From: Candidatus Nanosyncoccus nanoralicus
Lineage (GTDB): Bacteria > Patescibacteriota > Saccharimonadia > Saccharimonadales > Saccharimonadaceae
Assembly (NCBI RefSeq): GCF_004138405.1
Contig: NZ_PRLL01000014.1
Span: 1-15,073, forward strand
DNA length: 15,073 nt
Reading direction: 5' to 3'
The position numbers and the translations under genes were made by a program. Numbering within the stretch: position 1 is the first letter of the stretch; each line of letters begins with the position of its first letter. The notes under the pieces are model-generated. The model was not told the origin of the DNA. It made no database searches and saw only the letters and a list, made by a program, of their open reading frames with translations. Positions 1 through 6,850 of the stretch are shown one piece after another.

Positions 1-688
1 GGACATTGGCAGTACGAGCGGCGATGCCGGTTGAGAATGGGTTAACAGTGGAGGCAAGCACACCAACGCCACCACCAAGCACGATGATCATGACGGCGGT
101 CATGGCATTATAGCCGGCAGCCATCATGACTGGAACGATTAGGGCGTAGAAAGCAACAGCTTCTTCCTGCATGCCGTAAGTGGTACCACCAATGGCAAAG
201 AGAGTCATGAGGATTGGAATAAGCCATTTTTCTTTGCCGTTCATTTTCTTCAGGAGTCCACCAAGTGCAGCATCTAGAGCGCCAGTCTTCATAACGACAC
301 CAAGGAAGCCGCCAAGAATTAAGACGAAGACAATGACGTCGAGGCGGTCTGACATACCTTTGATAGGAGCCATGAAGATATCCCAAAGGCCTTGACGATG
401 ATCAACTGTGGTAACTTCTCCAGTTTCCTCGTTGGTGATGTGTTCAACTTTTGGAATTTCTTGATAAGTGCCAGCTTCACGAATAGTTTCAGACGGTTTG
501 CTTGGATCTGGAACTAGGTTGTATTTTCCAGATGGAATAATCCATGTTAAGCAGGCCATCATGGCGATGATGCCAAAAAGTACAGCGAAAGCTGAAAGCA
601 TCTTGATGTGCTTGCGGTTGCGTTTTGGGCGTTTTGTTTTTGTAGCTTTAGCCGGACTCTTCGTCTCGGCCGTAACTTTGTCGACCAT
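1..688 (-). CDS. arcD: ArcD/YfcC-type arginine-ornithine antiporter, N-terminal part (partial)
   Basis: This gene runs off the left edge of the window, leaving 229 codons. I chose the ATG at 686-688 because an AAGGGA ribosome binding site lies just upstream and an extended -10 promoter lies beyond it. The N-terminus is a basic cytoplasmic tail of about 29 residues, followed by a membrane helix (about 31-50) and a long polar loop (about 52-100). A run of hydrophobic segments follows, with a GGTTYGMQEE motif (about residues 167-176) and an NPFSTG motif near the break. These are hallmarks of the YfcC / C4-dicarboxylate anaerobic carrier family (PF03606), which includes the ArcD exchangers of streptococci. 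Because it follows arcA and arcB on the same strand, arginine/ornithine exchange at the inner membrane is the likely role. Substrate is inferred from context; YfcC proteins can carry other solutes. The gene has its own promoter after the arcB terminator. Confidence 0.82.
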   Translation of the reverse strand, partial: MVDKVTAETKSPAKATKTKRPKRNRKHIKMLSAFAVLFGIIAMMACLTWIIPSGKYNLVPDPSKPSETIREAGTYQEIPKVEHITNEETGEVTTVDHRQGLWDIFMAPIKGMSDRLDVIVFVLILGGFLGVVMKTGALDAALGGLLKKMNGKEKWLIPILMTLFAIGGTTYGMQEEAVAFYALIVPVMMAAGYNAMTAVMIIVLGGGVGVLASTVNPFSTGIAARTANV

Positions 689-720
689 AATTTTCCCTTC
701 TTTGGTCTTAGATTTTAATA

Positions 721-743
721 ATACTTATGGTTTAAGTATAGCA
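721..743 (-). promoter_or_regulatory. Extended -10 promoter of the arcD-like gene with overlapping inverted repeat
   Basis: Read on the minus strand, TATGCTATACT gives a TGC-extended -10 (TATACT at 735-740, TGC at 741-743). No good -35 is visible, and the -35 region would fall inside the arcB terminator. A 7-bp inverted repeat, ATACTTA (721-727) and TAAGTAT (733-739), covers the -10 and the expected transcription start, so it could be an operator. The promoter is a good motif match; the operator is inference. Confidence 0.6.
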
Positions 744-744
744 T

Positions 745-778
745 ATAAAATAAATCCCCGAATGGGGATTTATTTTAT
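745..778 (-). terminator. Intrinsic terminator of arcAB
   Basis: A perfect 15-bp stem (745-759 with 764-778) closes a 4-base loop at 760-763. Four G-C pairs lie next to the loop and A-T pairs form the arms. On the minus strand the 3' arm is T-rich (ATTTATTTTAT), as an intrinsic terminator requires. It begins 15 bases after the arcB stop codon and separates arcAB from the transporter gene. Confidence 0.88.
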
Positions 779-792
779 TGGATTGATAGGAT

Positions 793-1785
793 TTAAAGAG
801 TGAGATCCATGACGGCTTCAATAGTGTAAACACGGTTTTCAGCTTGATCGAAGACTACGCTGTTTTTACTGTAAAAGACGTCGTCGGAAACTTCCATAGC
901 ATCAAGATTATATTTTTCAAGAATTTCTTTACCAACCTTAGTATTCTTGTCGTGGAAGGCAGGAAGACAGTGAAGGAATTTAGTGTTGTTCTTGCGGGTG
1001 GCAAGCATTAGATCTTGATTGACCTGGTAATCCTTAAGTAGACGAATACGTTCTTCAAATTTATCCTCTTCACCCATGGAAACCCAAACGTCGGTATAGA
1101 CGGCATCAGCATCAGTGACTGCTTCGTATGGATTTTCAACGACGCGAATAGTGGCGCCAGTCTGATATTTCTCGGCGAGAGCGCGACATTCTTCGACGAG
1201 TGCTGGATCTGGGAAGAGTTCTTTTGGTGTACCCACTGAATAATGAAGTCCTAATAAGCTAGAGACAATCATGAGGGTGTTTGCAACATTATTGCGTCCG
1301 TCGCCAACATAAGCAAGGTGAGCGCCTTCAAGATGGCCAACATGTTCTTTAATGGTGAGCATATCGGCAAGACCTTGGGTTGGATGATATTTATCGGTTA
1401 GACCGTTCCAGACGGGAACGCCAGCATACTTGGCGAGTTCCTCTACAGTGTCATGCGAGAAGCCACGAAATTCAATACCATCAAACATGCGTCCAAGAAC
1501 TAGGGCAGTATCACGGACGGATTCTTTCTTGCCAAGTTGAATGTCGTCCTTACCTAGGAATTCGGCATGCATACCAAGGTCGCGAGCGCCAGTGACGAAG
1601 GCACAACGGGTGCGAGTCGAGGTTTTTTCGAAGAGCATGGCGATAGTCTTGCCTTCGTGGTGTTTATTAGGGACACCGGTAAGCTTATTATTTTTAAGTT
1701 GTTTTGCAGTTTCAAGCATTAACCTTACTTCACGGGGCGTGAAGTCTTTTAGGGTTAAGAATGAACGACCTTTTAGGTTTAACAT
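793..1785 (-). CDS. arcB: Ornithine carbamoyltransferase, catabolic (ArcB)
   Basis: Ornithine carbamoyltransferase; in this setting it would run in the catabolic direction, splitting citrulline with phosphate into ornithine and carbamoyl phosphate in the cytoplasm. The 330 residues match the family length. The carbamoyl-phosphate motif STRTR is at 56-60, HPTQ at 134-137, the ornithine-loop motif SMG at 236-238, and the catalytic HCLP at 272-275. All key residues are intact. The gene starts 2 bases after the arcA stop codon, and its ribosome binding site (GAGGAG) lies in the last codons of arcA, so the two are translated from one message. The pairing with arcA, not with anabolic arg genes, is the reason for naming it arcB. 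A strong terminator follows. Confidence 0.95.
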   Translation of the reverse strand: MLNLKGRSFLTLKDFTPREVRLMLETAKQLKNNKLTGVPNKHHEGKTIAMLFEKTSTRTRCAFVTGARDLGMHAEFLGKDDIQLGKKESVRDTALVLGRMFDGIEFRGFSHDTVEELAKYAGVPVWNGLTDKYHPTQGLADMLTIKEHVGHLEGAHLAYVGDGRNNVANTLMIVSSLLGLHYSVGTPKELFPDPALVEECRALAEKYQTGATIRVVENPYEAVTDADAVYTDVWVSMGEEDKFEERIRLLKDYQVNQDLMLATRKNNTKFLHCLPAFHDKNTKVGKEILEKYNLDAMEVSDDVFYSKNSVVFDQAENRVYTIEAVMDLTL

Positions 1786-1787
1786 GA

Positions 1788-3023
1788 TTAAATCTCCTCT
1801 CTATAGATTGGCATTGACATACAGCGTGGACCACCGCGACCGCGACCGAGTTCGGCGCCAGTCACTTCAATAACTTTGAGTCCTGCTTCACGTAATGCAT
1901 TGTTTGTGACATAGTTACGATCGTAAGTAATGACGACACCTGGGGCGATGGCTAGTGTGTTAGATCCATCATTCCATTGTTCCCTGGCAGCGGCAATTGG
2001 GTCGCCATCACCACATGGAATTAATTGAATGTGGTGAAGACCAAGTACCTCCTGGAGGGTTTCCTTGAGGCTGCGACGATGCTTGATTTCATAACCGACA
2101 TGAGTGTTGGCTTTTTCTAATAGGTAGATATCAAGCTCACCTTCGCCGGTAAGGATTTCTGGATGAACGGTGAATTTGTCGTAGTCGATCATGGTGAAGA
2201 CGGTGTCTAGGTGCATAAAGGCGCGCTTGTTAGGGATCTTCATAGCCATAACACGGGTGAAATTTGAATCATGGAAGAGCTTGGAAGCGATGCGCTCAAT
2301 AGCTTCGACTTCGGTGCGCTCGGAGATACCGATGGCAAGAGTATCTTTGCTAATTACCAATTCATCACCACCTTCAACTGAGAAGCGGTTGTTGCGATTA
2401 TACCAAACTGGTACGTTGCTGCTCATAAAACGTGGATGATGTTTCATGATATATTGCATGAAAAGTGATTCGCGACGACGGGCTGGCCAATGCATCTTAT
2501 TGATGGTAAGACCGTTACCGATTGAAGCAGCAGGGTCACGGGTGAAATAAAGGTTTGGCATCGGATCAAGATAGAATGGATAATCATCGATCATGTAATG
2601 ATGAAGCTGTTTGTTTTTTGGCTCCATGACTTCGACTTCACTCTTCTTGACACCGGCCATGACTTTTCTGACCATTGCGAGTGGGTCGAGGCTTTGTAGG
2701 TAGTTGACGATGGCGAAGGTGGAATAGGTATCCTCTTGCTTGGAGGCGCGAACCATTTCGACGATGAAACGATCACGTACTTCTTGGGTGGAAAGAGCTT
2801 CGGCGGCAAGTTTGTCAAGATATAGAACTTCAACGCCATTATCGCGTAGGACTTTAGCAAAGGCGTCATGTTCTTCTTGAGCGACCTTTAGATATGGGAC
2901 GTCATCGAAAAGCATGCGTGCCATATAATCTGGGGTGAGAGCCTCAAGTTCTTCGCCTGGGCGGTGAAGAAGGACGGTCTTGAGGCGCCCGATCTCAGAG
3001 TTAACTTTAATTGGTGGTTCCAT
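1788..3023 (-). CDS. arcA: Arginine deiminase (ArcA)
   Basis: Arginine deiminase hydrolyses L-arginine to citrulline and ammonia, the first step of the arginine deiminase pathway. The 411 residues are full length for bacterial ArcA. Visible family motifs are FTRDP (160-164), SVEGGDE (215-221), HLDTVF (271-276) and the C-terminal GRGRGGPRC with the nucleophile Cys401. The catalytic machinery looks complete. The start ATG (3021-3023) has a GGAG ribosome binding site 7 bases upstream and an extended -10 promoter at 3062-3070. The gene is followed almost without a gap by arcB. In a host-dependent CPR bacterium the pathway would give ATP and ammonia from host arginine; carbamate kinase, needed for the ATP step, is not in the window. 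Confidence 0.97.
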   Translation of the reverse strand: MEPPIKVNSEIGRLKTVLLHRPGEELEALTPDYMARMLFDDVPYLKVAQEEHDAFAKVLRDNGVEVLYLDKLAAEALSTQEVRDRFIVEMVRASKQEDTYSTFAIVNYLQSLDPLAMVRKVMAGVKKSEVEVMEPKNKQLHHYMIDDYPFYLDPMPNLYFTRDPAASIGNGLTINKMHWPARRRESLFMQYIMKHHPRFMSSNVPVWYNRNNRFSVEGGDELVISKDTLAIGISERTEVEAIERIASKLFHDSNFTRVMAMKIPNKRAFMHLDTVFTMIDYDKFTVHPEILTGEGELDIYLLEKANTHVGYEIKHRRSLKETLQEVLGLHHIQLIPCGDGDPIAAAREQWNDGSNTLAIAPGVVITYDRNYVTNNALREAGLKVIEVTGAELGRGRGGPRCMSMPIYREEI

Positions 3024-3061
3024 TTTGTTCTCCGTTTATGTTTTGTGGACTTTATGGTTTC

Positions 3062-3070
3062 ATTATAGCA
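3062..3070 (-). promoter_or_regulatory. Extended -10 promoter of arcAB
   Basis: The minus strand reads TATGCTATAAT: a perfect TATAAT (+ strand 3062-3067) with a TGC extension (3068-3070), about 40 bases before the arcA start. There is no convincing -35 at 17 bases. I saw no obvious ArgR-type box (TGAAT...ATTCA) in the 67-bp gap. No terminator separates this promoter from the upstream repeat-protein gene, so read-through from that gene is possible. Confidence 0.72.
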
Positions 3071-3090
3071 TAAGCGGGATAGGAATGGTT

Positions 3091-5325
3091 TTAAAGATTT
3101 GCGCCGTATTCTCGGAGGATGTCAATATTATCCTCAATTTCTTTCTTACTTAATTTTTCTGTTATTAGATTAACATCTGCACCATGTTGTAGGAGAGCGT
3201 CTAGGATTATTGTAATTTCGTATGAATCCATATCATTTACGATATGATTAATATCAGCGCCATGTTCGAGGAGAGTATCTAGATGAAAAGAGATATTGTC
3301 TAGGTCCAGGTTATATGCAATGTTGTAAACATCTGCGCCGCATCTTAAGAGATGGTTTAGGTTTTTGGCGATATCGTCTGAATCCATACAATTTATGATA
3401 TTGTCAATATCGGCACCGTGTTCAAGGAGAATGTCTAGTTTTTTGGCGATATCTTCTTCGCTTAAGTTTGAGACTAATTTATTGATATTAATATTAGCAC
3501 CGTGATTAAGGAAAAAGTCTAGGCTATATACAATATCGTGAGATTTCATTTTACCCACAATAAGATCAATGTCTGCACCATTTTTAAGAAGGGTATCTAG
3601 ATTTTCGAAGATGTCATATGAGTTGAGTTCTGAAGCTAATTCGTTGACGTCAATGTTTGCTCCGTTGTCGAGGAAAGCGTCTAGATTTTCTAAGACATAA
3701 TACGTGTCTAGTTCTGAAGCTAATTCGTTGACATCAATGTTTGCTCCGTGGTCGAGGAGAGTGTCTAGATTTGCAGCGATATCATATGAATCTATATTGC
3801 TTGTGATATTATCAATATCCGCACCGTACTTAATAAGAGAGTCTAGGTTTTGTATGAGGGTGTTTGGTCCTAAACTTGAAATGATTTTATCAATATCTAA
3901 TCCTTTTTCTAAGGCGTATTCTACGTTATATTTTTCTTTTAATTCTGGGATTCTAGGGTCTCTTCTGTTGTAGGTATCTAGGGTGGCAATTGGGCGATCT
4001 AACTCATAGAGGAAGCTGAGTTCTTCCTTGGTTAGATCTTGTCCTTTTTTCATCTTTTTGTCTAGGCGAATTAGGGTTTGCTTATCATCAAACTTTTGTA
4101 GGTACTTTTCGCCACCTGGTAAGGATAATGTCTTTTTCTTAACGGTAGGAACAAGAGCATCTTCAATGGCTTGTCCTTCGCCTAATCCTGATACTTCAGC
4201 AACCATGCCATCAGGATCAAGACGAATGGAGGCGGAACCGTTGGAAGCATAAACACCGGGAGAATTGGGGTCTTCTAGTCTAAAGATAATAAATTTGGCT
4301 TCAGGGTATTCTGTCTGATCATCATCTTCCCAATCGTCATCATCATAGTTATTATCTTCTCCGGGGTTGATAAATTGTCCGTATGTCAAATAATTGTGGG
4401 CAACATTGGGATCCACAACACACCAACGGGTGCCTTCGGCAAGGTCGGCAATTTCCTCTTCGTCTCCTAGTTTATATTCAAACCAATCACCATGGACGTC
4501 TTCAGCACGTTCGGGGGTTTTAAGAATAACTTTGGTATCGAGTAATTCTTTGGCGTAGAGTTTTGGAAAATTGGCAGATTTAACGAGAGAAACTAGTTTT
4601 TCATCATCAGAGTTCTTTTTGAGCCAGTCTTCTTTATCTACACCATAGAAATTGTTGATTTGGCGATAGACTTTGGCAAGGATTTCGGCGTTAAGTTTTG
4701 GGAAGCTTAATGCTGTAGTATGATCGCGTCTATCATAATTTGCATCATCAAGATTTAGAGCATTGCTCATCTTGGAGATACCATCGAAAGCATAGACTTT
4801 AAACCAGAGAGGATATGGGCAGTTCTTATCGCCTAGGTAGTTGGTCCAAGAGGTGATGGATTCACGCTGTTTTTCGATGAGATCATCAGCGAGAATTTCC
4901 TTTTCACTTCTACTTAGTTCCCTGCCTTGACCATTGTCTCTTAAGATTTGTTCTTGTTGTTTCCAATAGGAGTCTGGAATATCTTCAAAGTCCATGACGA
5001 CACTTTCGGCAGAGGCTTCCCAGATTTTTTGTTCGGCTTTATCACCGTGTTTCTTGATGATGCGATCCAGCCGAGAGAGATAGGCGAAGTTTCTACGTTC
5101 ATTATTCTTGCCTGGGAGTTTTTCTTTATTTTGGCTGGCTTTATTGAAGGAAGATTCGACGATGTCTTTATATTTAGATTCGAAGTTAACAAGAGAGAGG
5201 ACTTTGGAGCCGATTTCGTTTTGGAGGCGAGATAGATGCTGAGCGCTTTGCTCGGTTGTATTGATATTATTTTCTTGGCCCGTTATCTCGTTATGGCTAA
5301 GTTGATTATGGTTTGTGATTGGCAT
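3091..5325 (-). CDS. Large hypothetical protein with GT-x-WC region and C-terminal solenoid-like repeats
   Basis: I do not recognise a named function. The 744-residue protein has no signal peptide or membrane segment, so it is probably cytoplasmic. Residues 1-100 are polar and likely helical. A mixed central region (about 100-400) contains GTRWCVVDP (298-306), an acidic run of Asp/Glu/Asn (about 323-337) and a strand-rich end (about 342-380). From memory, this GT-x-WC layout occurs in many large uncharacterised CPR proteins, some near toxin- or phage-like genes; I could not check that. From residue 486 to the end are about ten repeats of 26 or 28 residues with a core like LDxLLxHGADID. This echoes the second half of an ankyrin repeat but is shorter than the usual 33 residues. 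Such solenoids usually bind proteins. The ribosome binding site is weak (GGGA), and an extended -10 lies at 5359-5367. Confidence 0.7.
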   Translation of the reverse strand: MPITNHNQLSHNEITGQENNINTTEQSAQHLSRLQNEIGSKVLSLVNFESKYKDIVESSFNKASQNKEKLPGKNNERRNFAYLSRLDRIIKKHGDKAEQKIWEASAESVVMDFEDIPDSYWKQQEQILRDNGQGRELSRSEKEILADDLIEKQRESITSWTNYLGDKNCPYPLWFKVYAFDGISKMSNALNLDDANYDRRDHTTALSFPKLNAEILAKVYRQINNFYGVDKEDWLKKNSDDEKLVSLVKSANFPKLYAKELLDTKVILKTPERAEDVHGDWFEYKLGDEEEIADLAEGTRWCVVDPNVAHNYLTYGQFINPGEDNNYDDDDWEDDDQTEYPEAKFIIFRLEDPNSPGVYASNGSASIRLDPDGMVAEVSGLGEGQAIEDALVPTVKKKTLSLPGGEKYLQKFDDKQTLIRLDKKMKKGQDLTKEELSFLYELDRPIATLDTYNRRDPRIPELKEKYNVEYALEKGLDIDKIISSLGPNTLIQNLDSLIKYGADIDNITSNIDSYDIAANLDTLLDHGANIDVNELASELDTYYVLENLDAFLDNGANIDVNELASELNSYDIFENLDTLLKNGADIDLIVGKMKSHDIVYSLDFFLNHGANININKLVSNLSEEDIAKKLDILLEHGADIDNIINCMDSDDIAKNLNHLLRCGADVYNIAYNLDLDNISFHLDTLLEHGADINHIVNDMDSYEITIILDALLQHGADVNLITEKLSKKEIEDNIDILREYGANL
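3094..3870 (-). repeat. Coding repeats of 26/28 residues (residues 486-744)
   Basis: About ten units were aligned by eye. Unit lengths in order are 26, 28, 28, 26, 28, 26, 26, 26, 26 and a final 19. The shared pattern is D-S-x-D-I-x3-L-D-x-L-L-x-H-G-A-(D/N)-I-D, then a linker of two lengths ending in Leu or Met. The 28-residue units carry two extra residues in the linker (IDVNELASEL in place of IDxIxxxL). The regular hydrophobic spacing suggests two short helices per unit, an ankyrin-like alpha-solenoid. Confidence 0.85.
3627..3794 (-). repeat. Tandem 84-bp DNA duplication inside the repeat region
   Basis: The segments 3627-3710 and 3711-3794 are two adjacent 84-bp units (28 codons each). 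They differ at only 4 of the first 62 bases, then diverge. The other coding repeats are much less alike at the DNA level, so this pair looks like the most recent duplication. Confidence 0.82.
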
Positions 5326-5358
5326 GAGGCAGATCCCAAATTAAATGTATATGGTTAT

Positions 5359-5367
5359 ATTTTAGCA
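5359..5367 (-). promoter_or_regulatory. Extended -10 promoter of the repeat-protein gene
   Basis: The minus strand reads TATGCTAAAAT (TAAAAT at 5359-5364, TGC at 5365-5367), about 35 bases before the start codon. It nearly matches the elements before arcA and the arcD-like gene. No clear -35 is visible. Confidence 0.6.
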
Positions 5368-5430
5368 TAACTGACAATATAGAACCTGTTTTTTTGTGAC
5401 CGAGCTTTTTATTCGATATGATAGATAGAT

Positions 5431-5458
5431 AAAATAGAGCACCGAAGTGCTCTATTTT
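5431..5458 (-). terminator. Intrinsic terminator of secE-nusG
   Basis: A perfect 12-bp stem (5431-5442 with 5447-5458) closes a 4-base loop. On the minus strand the loop reads C(TTCG)G, the very stable UUCG tetraloop, followed by CTATTTT. The loop orientation fits a terminator for nusG, whose stop codon is about 23 bases upstream of it. Confidence 0.92.
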
Positions 5459-5480
5459 ATAGTGAGTCTAGAGAGTTATT

Positions 5481-6029
5481 CTAGCTGATCTTCTTTACCT
5501 GAAGAGCGTCAAGTTCAACTGGCGTTTCGCGACCAAACATGGAAACCATAACCTTGAGTTTGCCTTTGGTGGAATCGATTTCGGCAACGGTACCTTCAAA
5601 GCCTTTGAAAGGACCATCGGTGATGGAGACAACTTCATTAAGGGCGTAGTTGACGGAATACTTTGGATCTTCAACACCCATGCGTTTCTTGATCTTTGCA
5701 ATTTCTTTTTCGGAAACTGGAGTTGGTTGGGTGCCAGTACCAACAAAACCAGTGACGCCTGGGGTGTTTCGGATAATGTACCAAGTCTCGTCTGAAAGAC
5801 GCATCTGGACAAGAACATAGCCCTGGAAGATCTTGCGATCAACAATCTTGCGTTTACCGTTTTTAATCTCAATTTGTTTTTCTTTAGGGACGATAGCGTC
5901 TAAAATTTTATCCTGGAATTCTGGGCGATCGAGACGCTGCTTGATTGATTCTGCGACCTTATCTTCGTAGCCGCTGTAGGTACTAATTGTGTACCATGCT
6001 AGAGTGTCGTCATAACGGTTGACTGCCAT
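5481..6029 (-). CDS. nusG: Transcription termination/antitermination factor NusG
   Basis: NusG binds RNA polymerase, reduces pausing and couples transcription to translation or Rho. The 182 residues match the family. The NGN domain covers about 10-115 (AWYTISTYSGYEDKV at 11-25, FQGYVLVQM at 68-76, RNTPGVTGFVG at 87-97). The C-terminal KOW domain covers about 128-182 (DGPFKGFEGTV at 138-148). The start has an AGGAG ribosome binding site that overlaps the secE stop codon (TAGGAG at 6038-6043), so translation with secE is likely coupled. Unlike the common bacterial order, no rplK or rplA follows. A strong terminator comes next and then the unrelated repeat-protein gene. Confidence 0.97.
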   Translation of the reverse strand: MAVNRYDDTLAWYTISTYSGYEDKVAESIKQRLDRPEFQDKILDAIVPKEKQIEIKNGKRKIVDRKIFQGYVLVQMRLSDETWYIIRNTPGVTGFVGTGTQPTPVSEKEIAKIKKRMGVEDPKYSVNYALNEVVSITDGPFKGFEGTVAEIDSTKGKLKVMVSMFGRETPVELDALQVKKIS

Positions 6030-6040
6030 TTTCTATTCTC

Positions 6041-6493
6041 CTATTTCAATAGATTGTTAAATAATAAAGTGAAACCTGCGTCAAGCAACATGATAAATGC
6101 TGCGAAGATGACAGTATAGATGATGACGGCGGAAACGAGTTTCCAGGTCATTTTACGATTTGGCCAGCGAACTTGGCGAAGTTCTTGCCAAGAAGCGTGG
6201 AAATAACCACCAATTTTACGGAAAGGAGCAGTTAGGATGCGAAGAACCTTTGGCATTGGCTTTTTGTTAGCTTTTTTCTCTAACTTAGCCTGCTTTTTTG
6301 CTTGTTTCTTCTCGTATTTTTGTTGTGCCTTCTCAAGCTTGGTTAGCTTTTTGTCGGCTGTTGAAACTGTCGTTTGTTGAGTATGACTTGTAGTTTCGGT
6401 TGCGGATTTGCTATTAGTTTTTTCCGGCGCTCGATTTTTGGGAGAGGTTTTCTCCTTAGATTCACCGGCTTTGATACGAGTGATATTTGCCAT
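6041..6493 (-). CDS. secE: Preprotein translocase subunit SecE with long basic N-terminal extension
   Basis: SecE clamps the SecY channel in the inner membrane. The C-terminal 60 residues are typical: an amphipathic helix with ELRQVRWP (104-111), NRKMTWKLV, then one membrane helix (about 118-140). The first 80-90 residues are a Lys/Thr/Ser/Gln-rich tail, including a run of lysine-rich heptads (about 48-78) that may form a charged coil. Single-helix bacterial SecE is often only 60-70 residues, so this 150-residue form is long. The start has a GGAG ribosome binding site, and a good -35/-10 promoter lies upstream. The gene is followed by nusG with a gap of 11 bases. Confidence 0.93.
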   Translation of the reverse strand: MANITRIKAGESKEKTSPKNRAPEKTNSKSATETTSHTQQTTVSTADKKLTKLEKAQQKYEKKQAKKQAKLEKKANKKPMPKVLRILTAPFRKIGGYFHASWQELRQVRWPNRKMTWKLVSAVIIYTVIFAAFIMLLDAGFTLLFNNLLK

Positions 6494-6513
6494 TTGCTCC
6501 TTCCATAAAAAAT

Positions 6514-6529
6514 AGTCTGATACCAGACT
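6514..6529 (-). promoter_or_regulatory. Hairpin with T-run in the secE-nusG 5' leader
   Basis: On the minus strand AGTCTG-GTAT-CAGACT forms a 6-bp stem with a 4-base loop, directly followed by ATTTTTT. It begins within about ten bases of the predicted transcription start and ends about 20 bases before the secE start codon. It could stabilise the 5' end or act as a weak attenuator. The structure is seen; its role is inference. Confidence 0.45.
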
Positions 6530-6538
6530 GTCAATAGG

Positions 6539-6567
6539 AGTATAGCGAGGATTTCAACTTTTGTAAA
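6539..6567 (-). promoter_or_regulatory. Promoter of secE-nusG
   Basis: Minus-strand -35 TTTACA (6562-6567) and -10 TATACT (6539-6544) are separated by exactly 17 bases. This is a near-consensus housekeeping promoter about 45 bases before the secE start codon. Confidence 0.78.
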
Positions 6568-6625
6568 GTGATTTTTAAGAAAATGGGATTATTTTTTAAA
6601 AAATATGATATGATAAGAATACCGA

Positions 6626-6700
6626 TGGGGATTCGCCAAGTGGTAAGGCAGTGGGTTCTGGTCCCACCATTCGGGGGTTCGAATCCCTCATCCCCAGCCA
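6626..6700 (+). tRNA. tRNA-Gln (anticodon CUG), CCA encoded
   Basis: The cloverleaf can be drawn by hand. The acceptor stem is TGGGGAT (6626-6632) with ATCCCCA (6690-6696). The anticodon stem is GTGGG/CCCAC (6651-6655, 6663-6667), with loop TTCTGGT and anticodon CTG at 6658-6660. The T arm carries the TTCGAAT loop. The discriminator is G6697 and CCA is encoded at 6698-6700. The U1-A72 pair is typical of glutamine tRNAs. An AT-rich region with TATGAT hexamers (6604-6614) lies 12-22 bases upstream and may be its promoter. Confidence 0.96.
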
Positions 6701-6723
6701 CAATGAATTATTGTTTTATAGAT

Positions 6724-6747
6724 TCGATACTTTGTATCGATTTTTTT
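6724..6747 (+). terminator. Intrinsic terminator of tRNA-Gln
   Basis: TCGATAC (6724-6730) pairs with GTATCGA (6734-6740) around a 3-base loop and is followed by seven T residues. It lies 24 bases after the tRNA. The segment from here to about 6805 is AT-rich, and I see nothing else in it. Confidence 0.9.
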
Positions 6748-6807
6748 GTTTTGGATTATCGGTTGATTGCAATATTTATTACGCGACACGGTGTTTTAGC
6801 TTTATTT

Positions 6808-6839
6808 TTTACACTGAAGAACCTAAAAGGTATTATAAT
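6808..6839 (+). promoter_or_regulatory. Promoter of the zinc-ribbon hypothetical gene
   Basis: TTTACA (6808-6813) is followed 17 bases later by TATTAT (6831-6836), which overlaps a perfect TATAAT (6834-6839). Transcription would begin near 6843-6847, only 4-8 bases before the start codon at 6851. Confidence 0.62.
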
Positions 6840-6850
6840 CTAGCTAACTG

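Noticed and set aside
468..803. A plus-strand reading frame of 111 codons over the transporter gene
   Set aside because: It is antisense to the transporter N-terminus and to the terminator, has no ribosome binding site and resembles no family.
3094..3870. CRISPR array or simple DNA satellite
   Set aside because: The repeats lie in one open frame, are conserved at protein level and follow codon periodicity, with no spacer/repeat structure.
3094..3870. Ordinary ankyrin repeats
   Set aside because: The LLxHGADID core is similar, but the period is 26 or 28 instead of 33 residues and the G-x-TPLHxA signature is absent.
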